Below, one piece after another: positions 1 to 11,550 of a stretch of DNA of 64,000 bases; the stretch's first letter is position 1, and each line of letters opens with the position of its first letter. The notes beneath the pieces are model-generated. The model made no database searches, was not told the DNA's origin, and worked only from the letters and a program-made list of their open reading frames with translations. Source of the DNA: Aquilaria yunnanensis (taxonomy: Eukaryota > Streptophyta > Magnoliopsida > Malvales > Thymelaeaceae); NCBI GenBank assembly GCA_039654915.1, contig CM077594.1:105848893-105912892 (forward strand). The letters run 5' to 3'. Both the position numbers and the translations under genes were made by a program.

Positions 1-554
1 CCCAGGAAAATAGCAGAAATTCCAAGTGCTCAGCAGAAGAACAAACAAGCCAACGGTGAAAACAAAAGAAAATTAACGCAAAGAACTGTCACAAGAATCG
101 TACTTGCTCAAGCAATGGCAAATGCACTAAACAGAGAAATTTAAACAAAAACTTGAAAATAGAAGACACAGTACACAATTCAATGAAGAAAAGCAGAATT
201 TTGGAGGGAGAGTAAAAAAGGGGAAGAAGAAGCAGATTGTCAAACAAATAAAGGAAAAGAAAAAAAAAAAGAGTGAGAGAGAGAGAGAGAGAGAGAGAAA
301 ATGAAGGGTTTTGAAGACAGAGGCGTACCTAAGTGGACAAGAGAGGTTCTTAATTCTTGTTAACTCAAGCAGTTGAACTACCTGCATCAATACAAATCAA
401 TAACACTGCAGCATGTGAAAATTAATAATTTCATCAAAGCTTTTTGATGCCAAGAGCAGAGTCATGATGAATGATATCAAACCAGATGATATGGGTTATA
501 GAAAGAAGAATCATTGATGTCTCAAAAGGTAAAAGGCTAAAAAGCTCACGTACC
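1..554 (-). other. 5' leader of an unidentified minus-strand gene, with one probable intron
   Basis: No convincing coding frame is present, but the minus strand looks like a spliced leader. A strong donor (AAG|GTACGTGAG) has its GT at 553-552. A pyrimidine-rich tract ending CACTTAG gives an acceptor with its AG at 330-329. This implies a leader exon ending at 554, an intron 329-553 and a second leader exon running from 328 leftwards through a CT/GA microsatellite (275-298) and off the edge. The upstream part of the leader probably extends to about 870. The gene itself cannot be named; its start codon would lie left of base 1. The short frames here (127-390, 511-714) are not persuasive as proteins. 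Confidence 0.35.
275..298. repeat. GA/CT dinucleotide microsatellite
   Basis: About twelve GA units, read as CT on the minus strand. Such CT tracts are common in plant 5' leaders, which fits the leader interpretation of this edge. Confidence 0.9.
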
Positions 555-899
555 TTAACACAGATTTGAAACAATAAAATATGAGCAAAAGAATAAAACT
601 TAGTGCCAACCAGGGTAAAGAAGAATGGTCCAAACAGAGGTTGGTTCGTTCAAAGGCTTCAACTTTGGAAACCAAACACAGAGCTACTGGTGATTCATAA
701 AGTCGAGAAAGCAAAACATATCAGGTGGGGTAAATCCCTTTTTTTACTGTGCTGTTAATGATGGTGGTAAATGGGGTTGATAGGCGGGCACTAAAGCAGC
801 CTGCTTTGCCTTTGCACTTGAAGAAGTGATGATGAAAGGTGGAAGATTTAGTTGAGATTTACAGTGGAGAGAGAGAGAGACATGGGTGATTATAAAAAC

Positions 900-2373
900 C
901 AGATTAATAGTGGATTAAGAGGGAAGAAGAAGTCGTTTGCTTTGATCTTTGGATTGTTGGTTACTGGTCCAACTCACACGAGGCTAAAGTGACAGTTAAA
1001 ACTCCACTCTATTAATTATTCTTGTTTTAGTTTTTTTCTTTGGAAATAAACTGCTAATTCTATTATTTTTTTTTGTCCGTGTCAAATGTCAAATGTTTAT
1101 ACAAGTTCATAAAAAATTGGTGCACATATATGTATAGAAATCATACGCAATAGATAGTCATTCTAATTTTTCAGTTACATCATACTCTATACATCATTTG
1201 AAAAGGTAAGCACTTGGAAAGCCTAAAAAAAAAACACTTGGAAAACAGCTATTTTTTTTTCAATAAATCAAAATAATCTTTTCATACTGTTTTTTTTTAA
1301 ATGGAAAAGAACACTTTAACCTAACCTTTTTTGGCATTTTTTATTTTTTTATTTTTTTGGCTTTTGCACAACAAAAAGGTACATTCTGGGCATGTGTATA
1401 TATACTATAACTATGACAGAAGCATGCATGAACAATAAACATTAAACAAAAGGTACACATCTGATCTGACAACTGGAAACATTATTTGTAAGTGTAAATA
1501 ATTAGTTAAAGGAATAAATGTTCAGAAAACTAAATAGTAGTGTAAAACAATATGAGAATAGAAAGGGTGGGGTGAGGTGGCTTGCTTGCTTTGTTTCGTT
1601 GTGACCTTGGCTTGTATATAAATCTATCAGCCCGCCCCCGCCTCAGGCTCTCAGGGACGGTGTTGGTTGTTGCATGTGGATTTCAATTTCATTTCACCAA
1701 CTGATTGCTGATCTGATTACTATATAATTTATGTCTAGTCAGCTTACCCACCTCTAACTTCATCCACGTTTAATGTCACCCTAGCTACCTAAACTAAATA
1801 CTTACCACCAAACTTCATCTGCCTGCCAATTTGTTGTTGCTCTTCTAAATGGAAAATGCCCCACTTTCTTGACTAGTGCCATGATCTTTCTCCTTTCCTT
1901 TATTTTTTAAAAAATAAAAATAAAAAACAATAAATAACTGTTAAAAGGATTGAGATCTCGCAAAAAAAAAAAAATGGTGATTGAAATCAATTATAAGTGG
2001 ATTTCAGTTCGAATTATTCACTAACTCTTGGAAAAATAACATGAAGGAAGTCAGGAAAATTTTTGAATGGAAAAAGGTGTTAAAATTGTAATGTCTATTA
2101 CATTTCTCAACTCTAACAATCAAAATGTTGATATGGTAGTTAGGGTTAATAATCAGTAGTTCAGTACTATGGTTCAAATCCTTCTCTTCACTCCTTGAGG
2201 CCTTCGCCTCCCTTCCAAGTCTTTTGCACCAAAAAAAAGAATCAATCAGCTTTATTTAACATACACAGTGATATTGATCTCAATCAATTGGTTTGACATG
2301 AAATTTATAGTCACTTCATTTGCCTAATAGTGATATAAGGCACGTGCAAGCCTTTTATAGCCTTTATAAGAAA
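900..2373. other. Intergenic, no gene recognised
   Basis: AT-rich sequence with poly-A/T runs. The only ordered feature is a TATATAAA box at 1615-1622 followed by a C-rich stretch (CCCGCCCCCGCCTCAGG), which resembles a plus-strand core promoter, but no open frame or hairpin follows that I can support. Confidence 0.5.
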
Positions 2374-2693
2374 AAGGGAGGCCTAGCTATTGTCAGCTGG
2401 CATGTAGAACTCGTATGTTTTTACTCCATAAATCAATATACGCTTATAAATATAAGGTAGCAAAATTTAATAAACTCAAATTGTTTTATTGAGACAAATT
2501 TAATTGACTTACGTTAGCTATAATAATAATAATATTAAATCCATATCTAAATCATTGTTCTATTCGTATGTAGAAAGAAAACCCATAAACTGCTGGATGT
2601 TTACTTGACATACAAAGTCTTGGACTTTTTGGTTTATCATGAAAAATGTATATTAGAGGAAGTTCTTGGAGCTCTTTGATGAACCTACATAAT
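2374..2693. repeat. Direct repeat, copy 1 (partner at 4307-4566)
   Basis: Runs from CCTAGCTATT to GATGAACCTAC and matches 4307-4566 in the same orientation over its whole length. The match includes a shared (AAT)n tract, 4 units here and about 11 in copy 2. Copy 1 has an extra segment of about 55 bases before TAGAGGAAGT that copy 2 lacks. The ends are not TG...CA, so I do not call it an LTR. Confidence 0.85.
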
Positions 2694-2696
2694 TAA

Positions 2697-4306
2697 TAAG
2701 CTTATATTTGTTATATTTATTTTTCTTATATTTAATTTATTTTAATATGTTTTAAACCTTAAAGATCTACTTTAAGTATGTTTTGTGGCTTAAAGCATAT
2801 CTGGACTCAATTGATTAAAAGTGAATTTAATTTGTAATTTTACAAGTTTTAATTTGATTGTGTTCTTTCAGAATTTTAAAAAATTAGCGATGTTCTAGAA
2901 GAAAAATCATATCTTGAGCTACAGAGATTGGAATTGAGTGCTTCTTGATTCATTAGAAAGCTAACATCTGGAGCTACAAATCATATGAAGGCCATAAAAT
3001 CCAGTTCGCACGTTAAGAGAGTCAAATTCATCTTTAAAATCTCAATTTATGCATTATCGTTAGTTCAGAAGCAGCTGCGGTATTTTAGGCATATATTTGG
3101 CTGTAGATATTTGTTTTATGTAATCCAAGTGTCATTTTGAAGCTAAGAAAAAGTTCTATAACTTTCATCCTTTGAGTTTTGAGAGATAATGACTGTATCA
3201 AGGTAGAATTTCAGCTTGAAGTTTTTGATGATGTTTTGGAACATTTCTTGACTCACAACTTTGAAACCTTCGAGTTATTTTGAATCTTTTTATTTGTGTG
3301 GGGTAATTGTAGAATAATATAAAAAGTTTAGAGAGATTTTGTAAATTTAACATACTAGGTTAATTCTTTTAGGTGTTTAAAGAGGCAGCTGCTGCCAGAC
3401 CCTCCATCTACCCCTTAGCACTTTTGTTTTTCTCTATTTTTCTTTGTTTTTCTTTAAAAACATGTTTGAGTAGTTTTTTTGTTCCGTTTAGAGGGACGAT
3501 TTTCATCACCAACACTGATTGTGATGATTGATTTTTCTTGCTAAAACTTTATTTAAATTCGAGTATTTCCTTATTTGTGGTGGAGATTTATTGCAGTTGA
3601 TTTTTCTATTATCACTTGTTGAATTAGTTTTATAATTACAAATTTGCTTGGTTTTCGTTCCAACCGCTTAGGTGAAATGAATTCAATATAGAAGCAACTA
3701 AATTTAACTAGAGATTATTTTTATTTATGGTTAGTTCATATAAAATAAGTAAAACTGGTTAAATTGTTTAAGTTTTTAGATGATTACCTAGAATAAACAG
3801 CTTAGTTCATTGTTCTTCATGCTAATTTTGAGCTGATTAGAAATTCTTTTCAATATATGGTTACTCAAAATTAAGAAATTAATATGAAACTTTTTCTGAT
3901 TAGTTTTACTACTAAATTCTTGAGTTCTTTTTAGCTTTAAGGAGGGTCTTGTTTGTTTGCTTGAATTGAAGAAGTACTTTTCTTTGATGGTCAATTGCAA
4001 GATTAGAATGGATAATTAACCCTGAACTGAGCTTTTTTAATATTCGTTAATTTCATTTTAATTTTATAGCAAATTTATTTCAGCATTCGATTCAAGAAAA
4101 CCTTCTCCAATATTTTGTTTTAGTTTTCTAACATGAAACTTTCAATTAAAAAATTTCTATTAGAATTCGACCTGATTTTTACTATTAGCCTGTTATAGTA
4201 CAAATTTATTTATTTTGAGTTGTTAATGAAACCGGAATTATTTTTTATGATTTTGACTACTGACCAAAAATTTTAAGTTAGTGAAGTTGAGAAAAATGAT
4301 ATCCTA
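2697..4306. other. Sequence between the direct repeats, possible old retroelement remnant
   Basis: About 1.6 kb without a reading frame. The stretch around 2870-3480 has the look of a decayed LTR (mixed-composition segments, then poly-T/C), but no primer binding site, polypurine tract or protein domain can be seen. Treat it as unassigned. Confidence 0.3.
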
Positions 4307-4438
4307 GCTATTATCAACTGGCAAGTAGAACTTGTATGTTTTTACTCCATAAATCAATATACGCTTATAAATATAAAGTAGAAAAATTTAATAAACTCAA
4401 ATTTTTTTTTTAGACAAATTTAATTGACTTACATTCGC

Positions 4439-4478
<40 letters not shown>

Positions 4479-4566
4479 CCATATCTAAATCATTGTTCTA
4501 TTCGTATGTAGAACCCATAAACCGCTAGATTAGAGGAAGTACTTGGAGTTCATCGATGAACCTACG
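4307..4566. repeat. Direct repeat, copy 2 (partner at 2374-2693)
   Basis: Second copy of the repeat, with an expanded (AAT)n tract near 4440-4475. Near identity over most of the length suggests a fairly recent duplication relative to the diverged flanks. Confidence 0.85.
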
Positions 4567-4734
4567 TCATTATAACTTTGTTGTCATGTAAGTAATACCC
4601 TGCTGAGTGTTGAGCTTTAGCCTATAGGTCAGGAGATCACTAAGGATAAGTTGGGAACACATTAGACTTGGTCCATGAATCGAGTCTTGATTTTTTGATT
4701 GAACAACCCACTTGGAGGTCTACTTACACACTAA

Positions 4735-5080
4735 CGAGTTCATTTTAATTTAAGTTAATTTAATTTAAAATAATTTATTTTTATTTTTATATTTTTTTAC
4801 CTAAAATTAATTTTATTTAAAAATTAATATTATGTAAATGCAATAGTCCATTTGAAAGTAAATTTTTATGATATTATTAAATTTTTGTAAATTTTTCTTT
4901 TTAATGCCTAAAAATAAAAAAAACATAAAAAATTTATTAAGATTATAAAAATTTTATTTTTAATGGATTATTATACATACATAATATTGGCTTTCAAATA
5001 AACTTAGTTTCAAGTAAAAAAAGTTAAAAATAAAAAAAAAAATATTTTAGATTAAGTTGACTTAAGTTAAAATAAATTAA
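4735..5080. mobile_element. AT-rich palindromic MITE, copy A
   Basis: The two ends are long imperfect inverted repeats: the left reads TTCATTTTAATTTAAGTTAA and the right, on the other strand, TTAATTTATTTTAACTTAAG. The same element occurs at 43815-44164 with the same internal order, including the segment around TTAATATTATGTAAATGCAA. With no coding capacity, about 346 bp length and foldback structure, it is a MITE. The superfamily is unclear because no clean target-site duplication is seen. Confidence 0.75.
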
Positions 5081-6925
5081 CTTTGACTGTTAGTTATGAG
5101 AGATGTACGTTAAAGGGGATCCCTACAATCACAAAGCTAATCATGCAATGGGAGTTTCCTCCATAATGGTAGCATCTTAGGGTCCATAAGAGGCATTCCA
5201 AAAGATAAGATATAAACTACGTTCTTTCTCCTTGCTACAGCTTTCAATAAAACTTTTTTCTCTCTTGAGCCAACACTGACTTAGACGTCAGAAGGCTCTC
5301 CCAATCACACAATCCTGGGGTCCTCTAAGCTTTTCTTGATAGTAGGTCTATTAACCTCTAAGGGTTTTAGTCATCCCACTTAATAATTCAAATATTAATA
5401 AGTACCTTCAGCTTTGGTCTTTTGTTTGCTAGTTTTTTGAAACATAATACAAGAAGCAGAGACTTAAACTATTTCTATGTTAAGGATTTGGGTTTGTGTG
5501 GTAGTTCTTAAACTCTCACTATGTTCCATTTTAGTCTTTAACTTATTGGTTGTTCTATTTGGTTATAAAACAATTAGCAACATTTCATTCTGGTTTACCA
5601 TTGGATGAGATTTATTAACTTAGAATAACTTTCATACAACAACTTTTTAGATTGTACTTTAAATAATTTGGTAACTATGTTTCAATAAATTTGATATGTA
5701 CAAGAATTTTTATTTTTTATTTTTTGCAGTTAATGGATAATTCAAATCACTATTTTTTTCTCTTTGTAAATCAGGTTTATTTCATTTAGGAAGAAAAATC
5801 TACTAATTTAAATTATCTATTGACTGTCAAAAAATTATTACACAATTTAAATTTAGTAGAAGATATTTACCATATATTATAAATTAAAATTTCAAAAGTC
5901 CATATTAGACAATTATTCTGAATTAATGAATTATATTTAATTATGAATCAAAACAAAACAATTTTAATAAATTTAAGATCAAAGCAGAACAATTAACAAA
6001 GTATGATAATCAAAGCATTAGGGACTGTTGGTGGAATCTACCCTTAAGAATTTGTGAGGAGACACATTCAGGGGACTCTAATCCAAGGGCTAATTACAAA
6101 AAGTTGAGTTGCCAACAACGCTTTAACAAAAAAAGAAAAGAAAAGAACAAAAAACAAATAAAGAGAGAAGGAAGGGGCATGTGAGAGAGGCAGCTTTAAG
6201 CTCTCCTTTTTGGAGCACTAAAGACGTGAACAAGACACATGCTAATGCTATTGCTATTGCTATGGCTAAGAAGATGACTTATCTTACCTGATCCACCATT
6301 ATTACTGATCACTGATAACATGTGATGTCGAATTTTAGTTCTCTTTTTAGTTCCCCCTTTCCCCTATCTTCAAAAAGCTATATGAATTGAACTCACTACC
6401 ATACTACTTCAACCTTTTCCGCCACTAGCATGTGTGAATTATCAGGGGGGAACAAAAACACTAGCATTTGAAGGGTAGCTATTACTGTTCAGTTATTGGA
6501 AGAAGTAATCTAATTGCTGATAAATTATCTGCAGTTCTAACATTAAGGATTAATCATACTACTACTAATACTATTATTACTTACTGCTACAGATTGTTAC
6601 CAAACAAGCGCGACTTTACTATTAGCTCCTGTCAACCAATTGGGAGCATGTCATTTTCGACAGCATCAAAGCCGAGGATATGATTCACCAATTCTTGCCA
6701 GATTCTCCGTCTGTCAGGTCCATTTCACCATTCAGCTGGGGCTGGTCCAAAAGGAATTCAACTTCAAGAGGTATCTAAGTAAAGAGTAAAGAGAATAAGA
6801 AAGAAGACACTTTTCTAGCCTCTTCCCAGACAAGGCTTTCCTATATCATGAAACAATGATGCCTTTAGAAAGTTTAATCCCTGAATACGTTCAGTGTTGA
6901 AATTAAAAATCTAGAAGAAAATTAG
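5081..6925. other. Intergenic, no gene recognised
   Basis: AT-rich sequence with scattered phrases typical of degenerate inverted-repeat elements (for example 5500-6010) but no boundaries I can fix. The 71-residue plus-strand frame at 6468-6683 has no recognisable domain and is probably noise. Confidence 0.5.
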
Positions 6926-7415
6926 GTAAAAGGAGTAAATATGCCCACTCATCTTAGGTCAATAAGACAAATAGCCCACTGACTTATTTTTTGAGGCAAA
7001 TATGTGTCATGAATGTTTTGGTCTCCAGTAAAGAAGACACTGTTGTTAAACACATGAACTACGATGGGCATCCCAGCATAAATCATTGTTCAGCCATGCA
7101 TCGGGAGCAAAAATCCCATCATTTCTCCCTCTAATTGTTGACTAAGAACACCTAATTAAAGCTTAAAGCATTTTAAGATATTAAGATTTTAAATAAGCTT
7201 TAATCATAAATTTATTGAATTCAAGTCAAAATAAGCAAACTGGAATTGAATTTGACATGTTTGAAGATCAATCTACATCTAAGAGAAAAAAAAATCTCAC
7301 ACCATTCTATGGGTAATTTCTCCCAAATATACTATGTTGGTGGATTATTTGCCTATTTGAAAAATATCATGAGCATATTTAGCTAAAGAAATATTTTGAT
7401 GGGGGTATTTATCCC
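6926..7415. mobile_element. Candidate TIR element remnant
   Basis: The left side (about 6930-7020, phrases GGAGTAAATATGCCC and GAGGCAAATATG) is loosely inverted at about 7320-7415 (AGGCAAATAATCC and GGATAAATACCCCC on the minus strand). This suggests an old non-autonomous DNA element. The match is poor and the ends are approximate. Confidence 0.35.
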
Positions 7416-8640
7416 TCCTGCCATAAGATAATTGGAATATATGCCCTTCTGAAGAGGAAATTAAGAGAGTTAATCTCTAGCCATGTAACCTGATTAGATA
7501 AGTGCAATTTCCCACAAACTCGTAAGAAAAAAAAAGTGCAAACCATATTACGTTGTTGCCTCTACAAGAATTGCATAATAGGCTTGGATGTTTCCACCCA
7601 CAAAAAAAAAAAAAAAAGGACGAGAAATGGAAGTCATAGGTTAAGCCTGCAATGAGATTAATTCCGGGGATTGAAAAATATGATTCATTCACTAGCGAAA
7701 AAAAGGAGCCATCATAATCCTAATCACAGGAAACGAAGTTGTCAAAAGAGATAATCACAAAAAAGAAAAGAAGGCAAAAAGCAGAAACTTTAGGATGAAT
7801 CTTCTAAAGAAGGATTGCCATTGTTGGACTTGAAACCCCACCATTGTCGTATGGGCCAAGGGATTGAGAGCAAGAGGTGTATTCCACTACACTGACTTCA
7901 GGCCGAACTGAATAATGCAATCTCGAATCCTAACTAATACACAAATCATCGCCATCCCCATCCTACACCTCGATTCCCATTTTCAACTACATTGAAATTG
8001 TTGACACAAAGTTTATAATGTCAATTAGCCCTAAAATTCATATTCGCACTTAGATTACGCAAAAGCAGTTTTGTAAATCATCTAGGGACTATGGGAGATG
8101 AGACCAACAGCTAAAGCCAATTGAGCCGCATGTCCCTCCCTCCCCTTGAAGAAAGATACACATACAGTCCCATATATGAAGACAGGGATGGAGAAAAAGG
8201 CACGGACACAATCACACAGAGCTATACTTCATAATCACGTTGCACATAAAATGTTCCCACAAAAGGCAAAGAAATCATCCGGAAAAAAAAAAGAAAAGGT
8301 TCTTCCTACTCTTCCATTGCATTTGCATGCCAGTGCACATTTCATTTGAAGGGTAAGAACATGACTTCACGTTGAGCTCCGTCAGGAGTTCAACAATGCT
8401 ATGATGAACATTGATCTTCTAATTTTCACCAATGCAGGGCCACAGTTTTATCTGCCATAGTGGAAGCAAATTTAAAGATGACTTAAAACATATATAAAAA
8501 ATTGGTGGGTGTTGGGGGGGGGTGGGGGTGTGAATTGCTGCTGCTGTGGTTAACCCTTTGGATTATTAGTACTATCCAAACCCAAATGTTCAAGGTGAAT
8601 AAAAGCTGCTAGTCTTGATTAGAAGACAATAACTCTTACC
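7416..8640. other. Intergenic, including the 3' flank of mL54
   Basis: No gene recognised. A G-rich run lies around 8510-8530. The last few hundred bases are probably mL54 3' UTR on the minus strand. The short plus-strand frame at 8146-8349 is low-complexity and not supported. Confidence 0.5.
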
Positions 8641-8649
8641 AATTTGATA

Positions 8650-9042
8650 TCAGTTCTTGGCCTTGAGAGAATTGTTTTCCTTGATGCTTGCTCTGTTATC
8701 CAGCTTGACAAAGCGTTTAAGTTCTTCATAAGGGAGAGCTACAATATTCTTTCTTCTTAATTCACTCAAAGCTGGGCGTTTATCAAGCAGGTGCCACAGC
8801 CAATCAGGGTATTCAGAATCAGGAAGCACTTTTGGATCAGAGCCATCCTTTAGTATATTGGCACCAAATACTGTGGTTGATTTTACTTCTTTGCTCAGTA
8901 TTGAGGCTTTTGGGGCATCTGCAGCAGCACCTTTAGATCCTTTCTTTGCTTTGCCTGCTGGAGCTGCTAATGTTCGCTGCCCCATGTACCGGATTGCATC
9001 TTTGGTGATGATGATATTCGTTGAGGATCCGATGCGATTCAT
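8650..9042 (-). CDS. Mitochondrial large ribosomal subunit protein mL54 (L37-type)
   Basis: A 130-residue protein, uninterrupted in one coding exon. The C-terminal half holds the family signature: VFGANILKDGSDPKVL, then SEYPDWLWHLLDKRPALSEL, then a basic helix ending RFVKLDNRASIKENNSLKAKN. The N-terminus (MNRIGSSTNII..) and the Lys/Ala-rich linker (PAGKAKKGSKGAAADAPK) fit a mitochondrial presequence. The start is the ATG at 9042, because the frame upstream runs into a splice acceptor (TGTGCAG, AG at 9060-9059). A 5' UTR intron 9059-9665 with donor GAGAAG|GTAGAT joins a non-coding first exon reaching about 9800. It is divergently arranged with prohibitin. Role from the family: a structural protein of the mitochondrial ribosome. 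Confidence 0.93.
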   Translation of the reverse strand: MNRIGSSTNIIITKDAIRYMGQRTLAAPAGKAKKGSKGAAADAPKASILSKEVKSTTVFGANILKDGSDPKVLPDSEYPDWLWHLLDKRPALSELRRKNIVALPYEELKRFVKLDNRASIKENNSLKAKN

Positions 9043-9058
9043 TGCCTGGGTTTTATAG

Positions 9059-9665
9059 CTGCACAGTTTTAGATCAATCAATCTATCAAGTGAAGACCAG
9101 ACTCACAATGCATGAGCTCAAACTGAAACCAAATCAAAGAAGCTAATGCTCAACAATCAGAAGAGTTAATGCTCAAACTTCCAACTTGAATCCAATCCAG
9201 AACATGATTTTAGCACCACTAAAAAAAACAGAATATATAAAAGTGCACTAGAATGTGATTGAACTAAAGGAATTTATGACAAAATTCACGAACCAGATTA
9301 ACAGAAATTCTCATGGAAGATGAATACAAATGCAGAAGGAGATGGACATGGAACAACTGTTCATACTATTGCTTTCACAATATCAACAGCAAATGCCTTG
9401 GAACATCTATCTCCGCTTCATGCTAAAGATATGGAGCTTAAAAGGTGAAAACAAACACTTTCTGGAATCTGAATGAACTCCTTTCTCCAGACACCAAATT
9501 TCTCCAAAATTAAACACTAGAATGCAACGTAATTAATCCGATCGATGAAATATGAACCCTGAGGCTCGAATCCGAGACTATTCTCGCACTTCGGTTAGAT
9601 CAATCTCATTAAAAGCAACAGAAACTCGGAGAGACTAAAACGCTATAACAAAAAACGAAATCTAC
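9059..9665 (-). other. Intron in the 5' UTR of mL54
   Basis: Donor GT at 9665-9664 after GAGAAG and acceptor AG at 9060-9059 after a TGTGC tract, both in the correct orientation for the minus-strand gene. It explains the roughly 600 bases between the mL54 start codon and its promoter. Confidence 0.7.
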
Positions 9666-9756
9666 CTTCTCGAGAACCTGGCTAAATCTTATTACACGTG
9701 ATTCAGAAATTCCCGTTTTGATTACCAAAAAAACAAAAGAGGAAAATAAATTCCAT

Positions 9757-10088
9757 CTTTAGGGTTTTAGCGTCGCCGGCCGCCGAATCTTCAAATGAAA
9801 GTCTGGTGACTGAGTGGTTATCGTGAAATGGACGAGAGTCGAAGCATCTTATGTTGGGCTCAAAAGGCCCAACAACACATTGAGGTCCGGGAGGAACTAA
9901 TTTTTTTCATCCAAGCTCATAGCCCATAAATAGAAGCCCCTCCCAAAGCGACGCTCTTTTTCTCTTCCCCAAAACCAGACCATAAACCCATAACATAAAC
10001 CCTCGAAAGCAAAACCCCCAGCGTTAAAGCACCGTCTTTTCTCACCGAGAGTCGAAGAGAGCCACGAAAATCGAGAACCCTTCCGAGA
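9757..10088. promoter_or_regulatory. Shared bidirectional promoter of mL54 and prohibitin
   Basis: About 300 bases separate the two leaders. It contains TGGGCT (9855-9860), GGCCCA (9866-9871) and AGCCCA (9921-9926), the site II (TCP-binding) type motifs known from plant ribosomal and mitochondrial protein promoters. A telo-box AAACCCTAA reads on the minus strand at 9767-9759. A TATA-like CATAAATAG at 9925-9933 would serve prohibitin, giving a leader of roughly 130 nt. No other gene lies between. Shared regulation is inferred, not shown. Confidence 0.7.
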
Positions 10089-11550
10089 ATGGGGAGCCAA
10101 CAAGCTGCAGTTTCCTTCCTCACCAACATCGCCCGCGCAGCCTTCGCTCTTGGCGCCGGCGCGACGGTCCTTAACTCGTCGCTCTACACGGTGGACGGAG
10201 GCCAGCGAGCTGTGCTCTTCGACCGTTTTAGAGGAGTGATCGAGGAGACAGTCGGAGAAGGGACCCACTTCCTGATCCCGTGGCTGCAGAAGCCCTACAT
10301 ATTTGATATTCGCACCCGCCCTCACACCTTCTCCTCCATCTCTGGTACCAAAGATCTGCAGATGGTCAACCTCACTCTTCGAGTTCTCTCTCGCCCGGAG
10401 GTAATACGATTTTGATAAATAATTCCATATTTTGCTTTATGGGTTTTTAAATAGTCTGGGTCGTGTGCTTTGCTGAGGAAATGAAATTTCGGGTTAGGTT
10501 AAGAATTTTATTGGCAGCTTCGTACTTATCAATTTGAACATGGAATAGTTTCTTTGTTTGAACTGTGTGGACTCCATCGTAGCTTGGCTTTGTTTTCTTT
10601 TTCTAAAATCGGCGTACATTCCTCCTGGGGTATGGAATATTTCTAAGTTAGAAGTGAGTTAGTGATTTCAAGTATGTCCTTGAGATAGAACTTCTGTTTT
10701 TTTTTTGCTCCAAATGAACGGTTTTTTTTTTAATCTTTTAGGTCCAATGAAGTGATCAAACATCTTTATTTCCATGAGTGGCTAGGGTTCTTCATGTGTG
10801 TTGTTTTTCTGTTGGAAAATTAAGAAGTTTGGTTATCATGTTCATTAGATTGGAAAGGAAATTGTTTTAAGCAATAAATTTGAGTTTATATTGGACATCC
10901 ACCCCTGGAGTTATCTGATAGCGATTTGCAGACTGGAGTGTTCCATTCAGAGGTTCTTCTTTCCATTTATTATAGCTGTGCATCAGTTCTTTTTTTAATC
11001 GTTATGTTTGTCATAGGTGTCACGTCTGCCCTATATCTTCCAACACCTTGGATTGGAGTATGATGAGAAGGTTCTACCCTCGATTGGAAATGAGGTCTTG
11101 AAGGCTGTGGTTGCTCAGTTCAATGCTGATCAACTTCTTACTGAGCGTCCACATGTCTCAGCTCTTGTTAGAGAGTCATTGATAAAGCGTGCCAAGGACT
11201 TCAACATTCATTTAGATGATGTAGCAATCACACATTTGTCTTATGGAGCAGAGTTCTCTAGAGCAGTGGAGCAAAAGCAGGTTGCACAGCAGGAGGCAGA
11301 GAGATCAAAGTTTGTGGTGATGAAGGCTGACCAGGAGAGGAGGGCTGCTATTATTCGAGCAGAAGGTGAAAGTGAAGCTGCTCAGCTTATTTCTGATGCT
11401 ACTACCAAGGCAGGTATGGGCCTGATTGAGCTTAGGAGGATTGAGGCGTCAAGGGAGATAGCTGCAACTCTTGCCAGATCTCCCAACGTTGCTTACATTC
11501 CTGGAGGGCAGAACTTGCTGATGGCTCTGAATGCAAGTGGCCGGGCATGA
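10089..11550 (+). CDS. PHB3: Prohibitin, type-1 (PHB3/PHB4-like)
   Basis: Two exons, 10089-10400 and 11017-11550, joined in phase 0 (GAG|GTG), encode 281 residues. The N-terminus [11 protein letters not shown], the hydrophobic segment at about residues 10-30 (membrane anchor), the SPFH/prohibitin domain ([16 protein letters not shown].. [11 protein letters not shown].. [17 protein letters not shown]) and the C-terminal coiled coil ([20 protein letters not shown]) match plant PHB3/PHB4 along their whole length. Prohibitins form large rings in the mitochondrial inner membrane and support organelle biogenesis and, in Arabidopsis, hormone and stress responses. The intron (10401-11016) starts GTAATACG and ends CATAG. 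The C-terminus ([11 protein letters not shown]) is slightly longer than in the 277-residue Arabidopsis protein. The assignment is firm for the family; paralogue identity between PHB3 and PHB4 is not decidable here. Confidence 0.96.

Noticed and set aside
2374..4566. LTR retrotransposon with 0.3-kb LTRs
   Set aside because: The repeat ends are not TG..CA, and no primer binding site, polypurine tract or gag-pol frame is visible.
8110..8130. Short match to a miR171-like word (TTGAGCCGC)
   Set aside because: Only nine bases match and no hairpin partner is nearby.
9897..10325. 142-residue minus-strand frame opposite prohibitin exon 1
   Set aside because: It is an antisense shadow of a clearly conserved prohibitin exon and has no domain.
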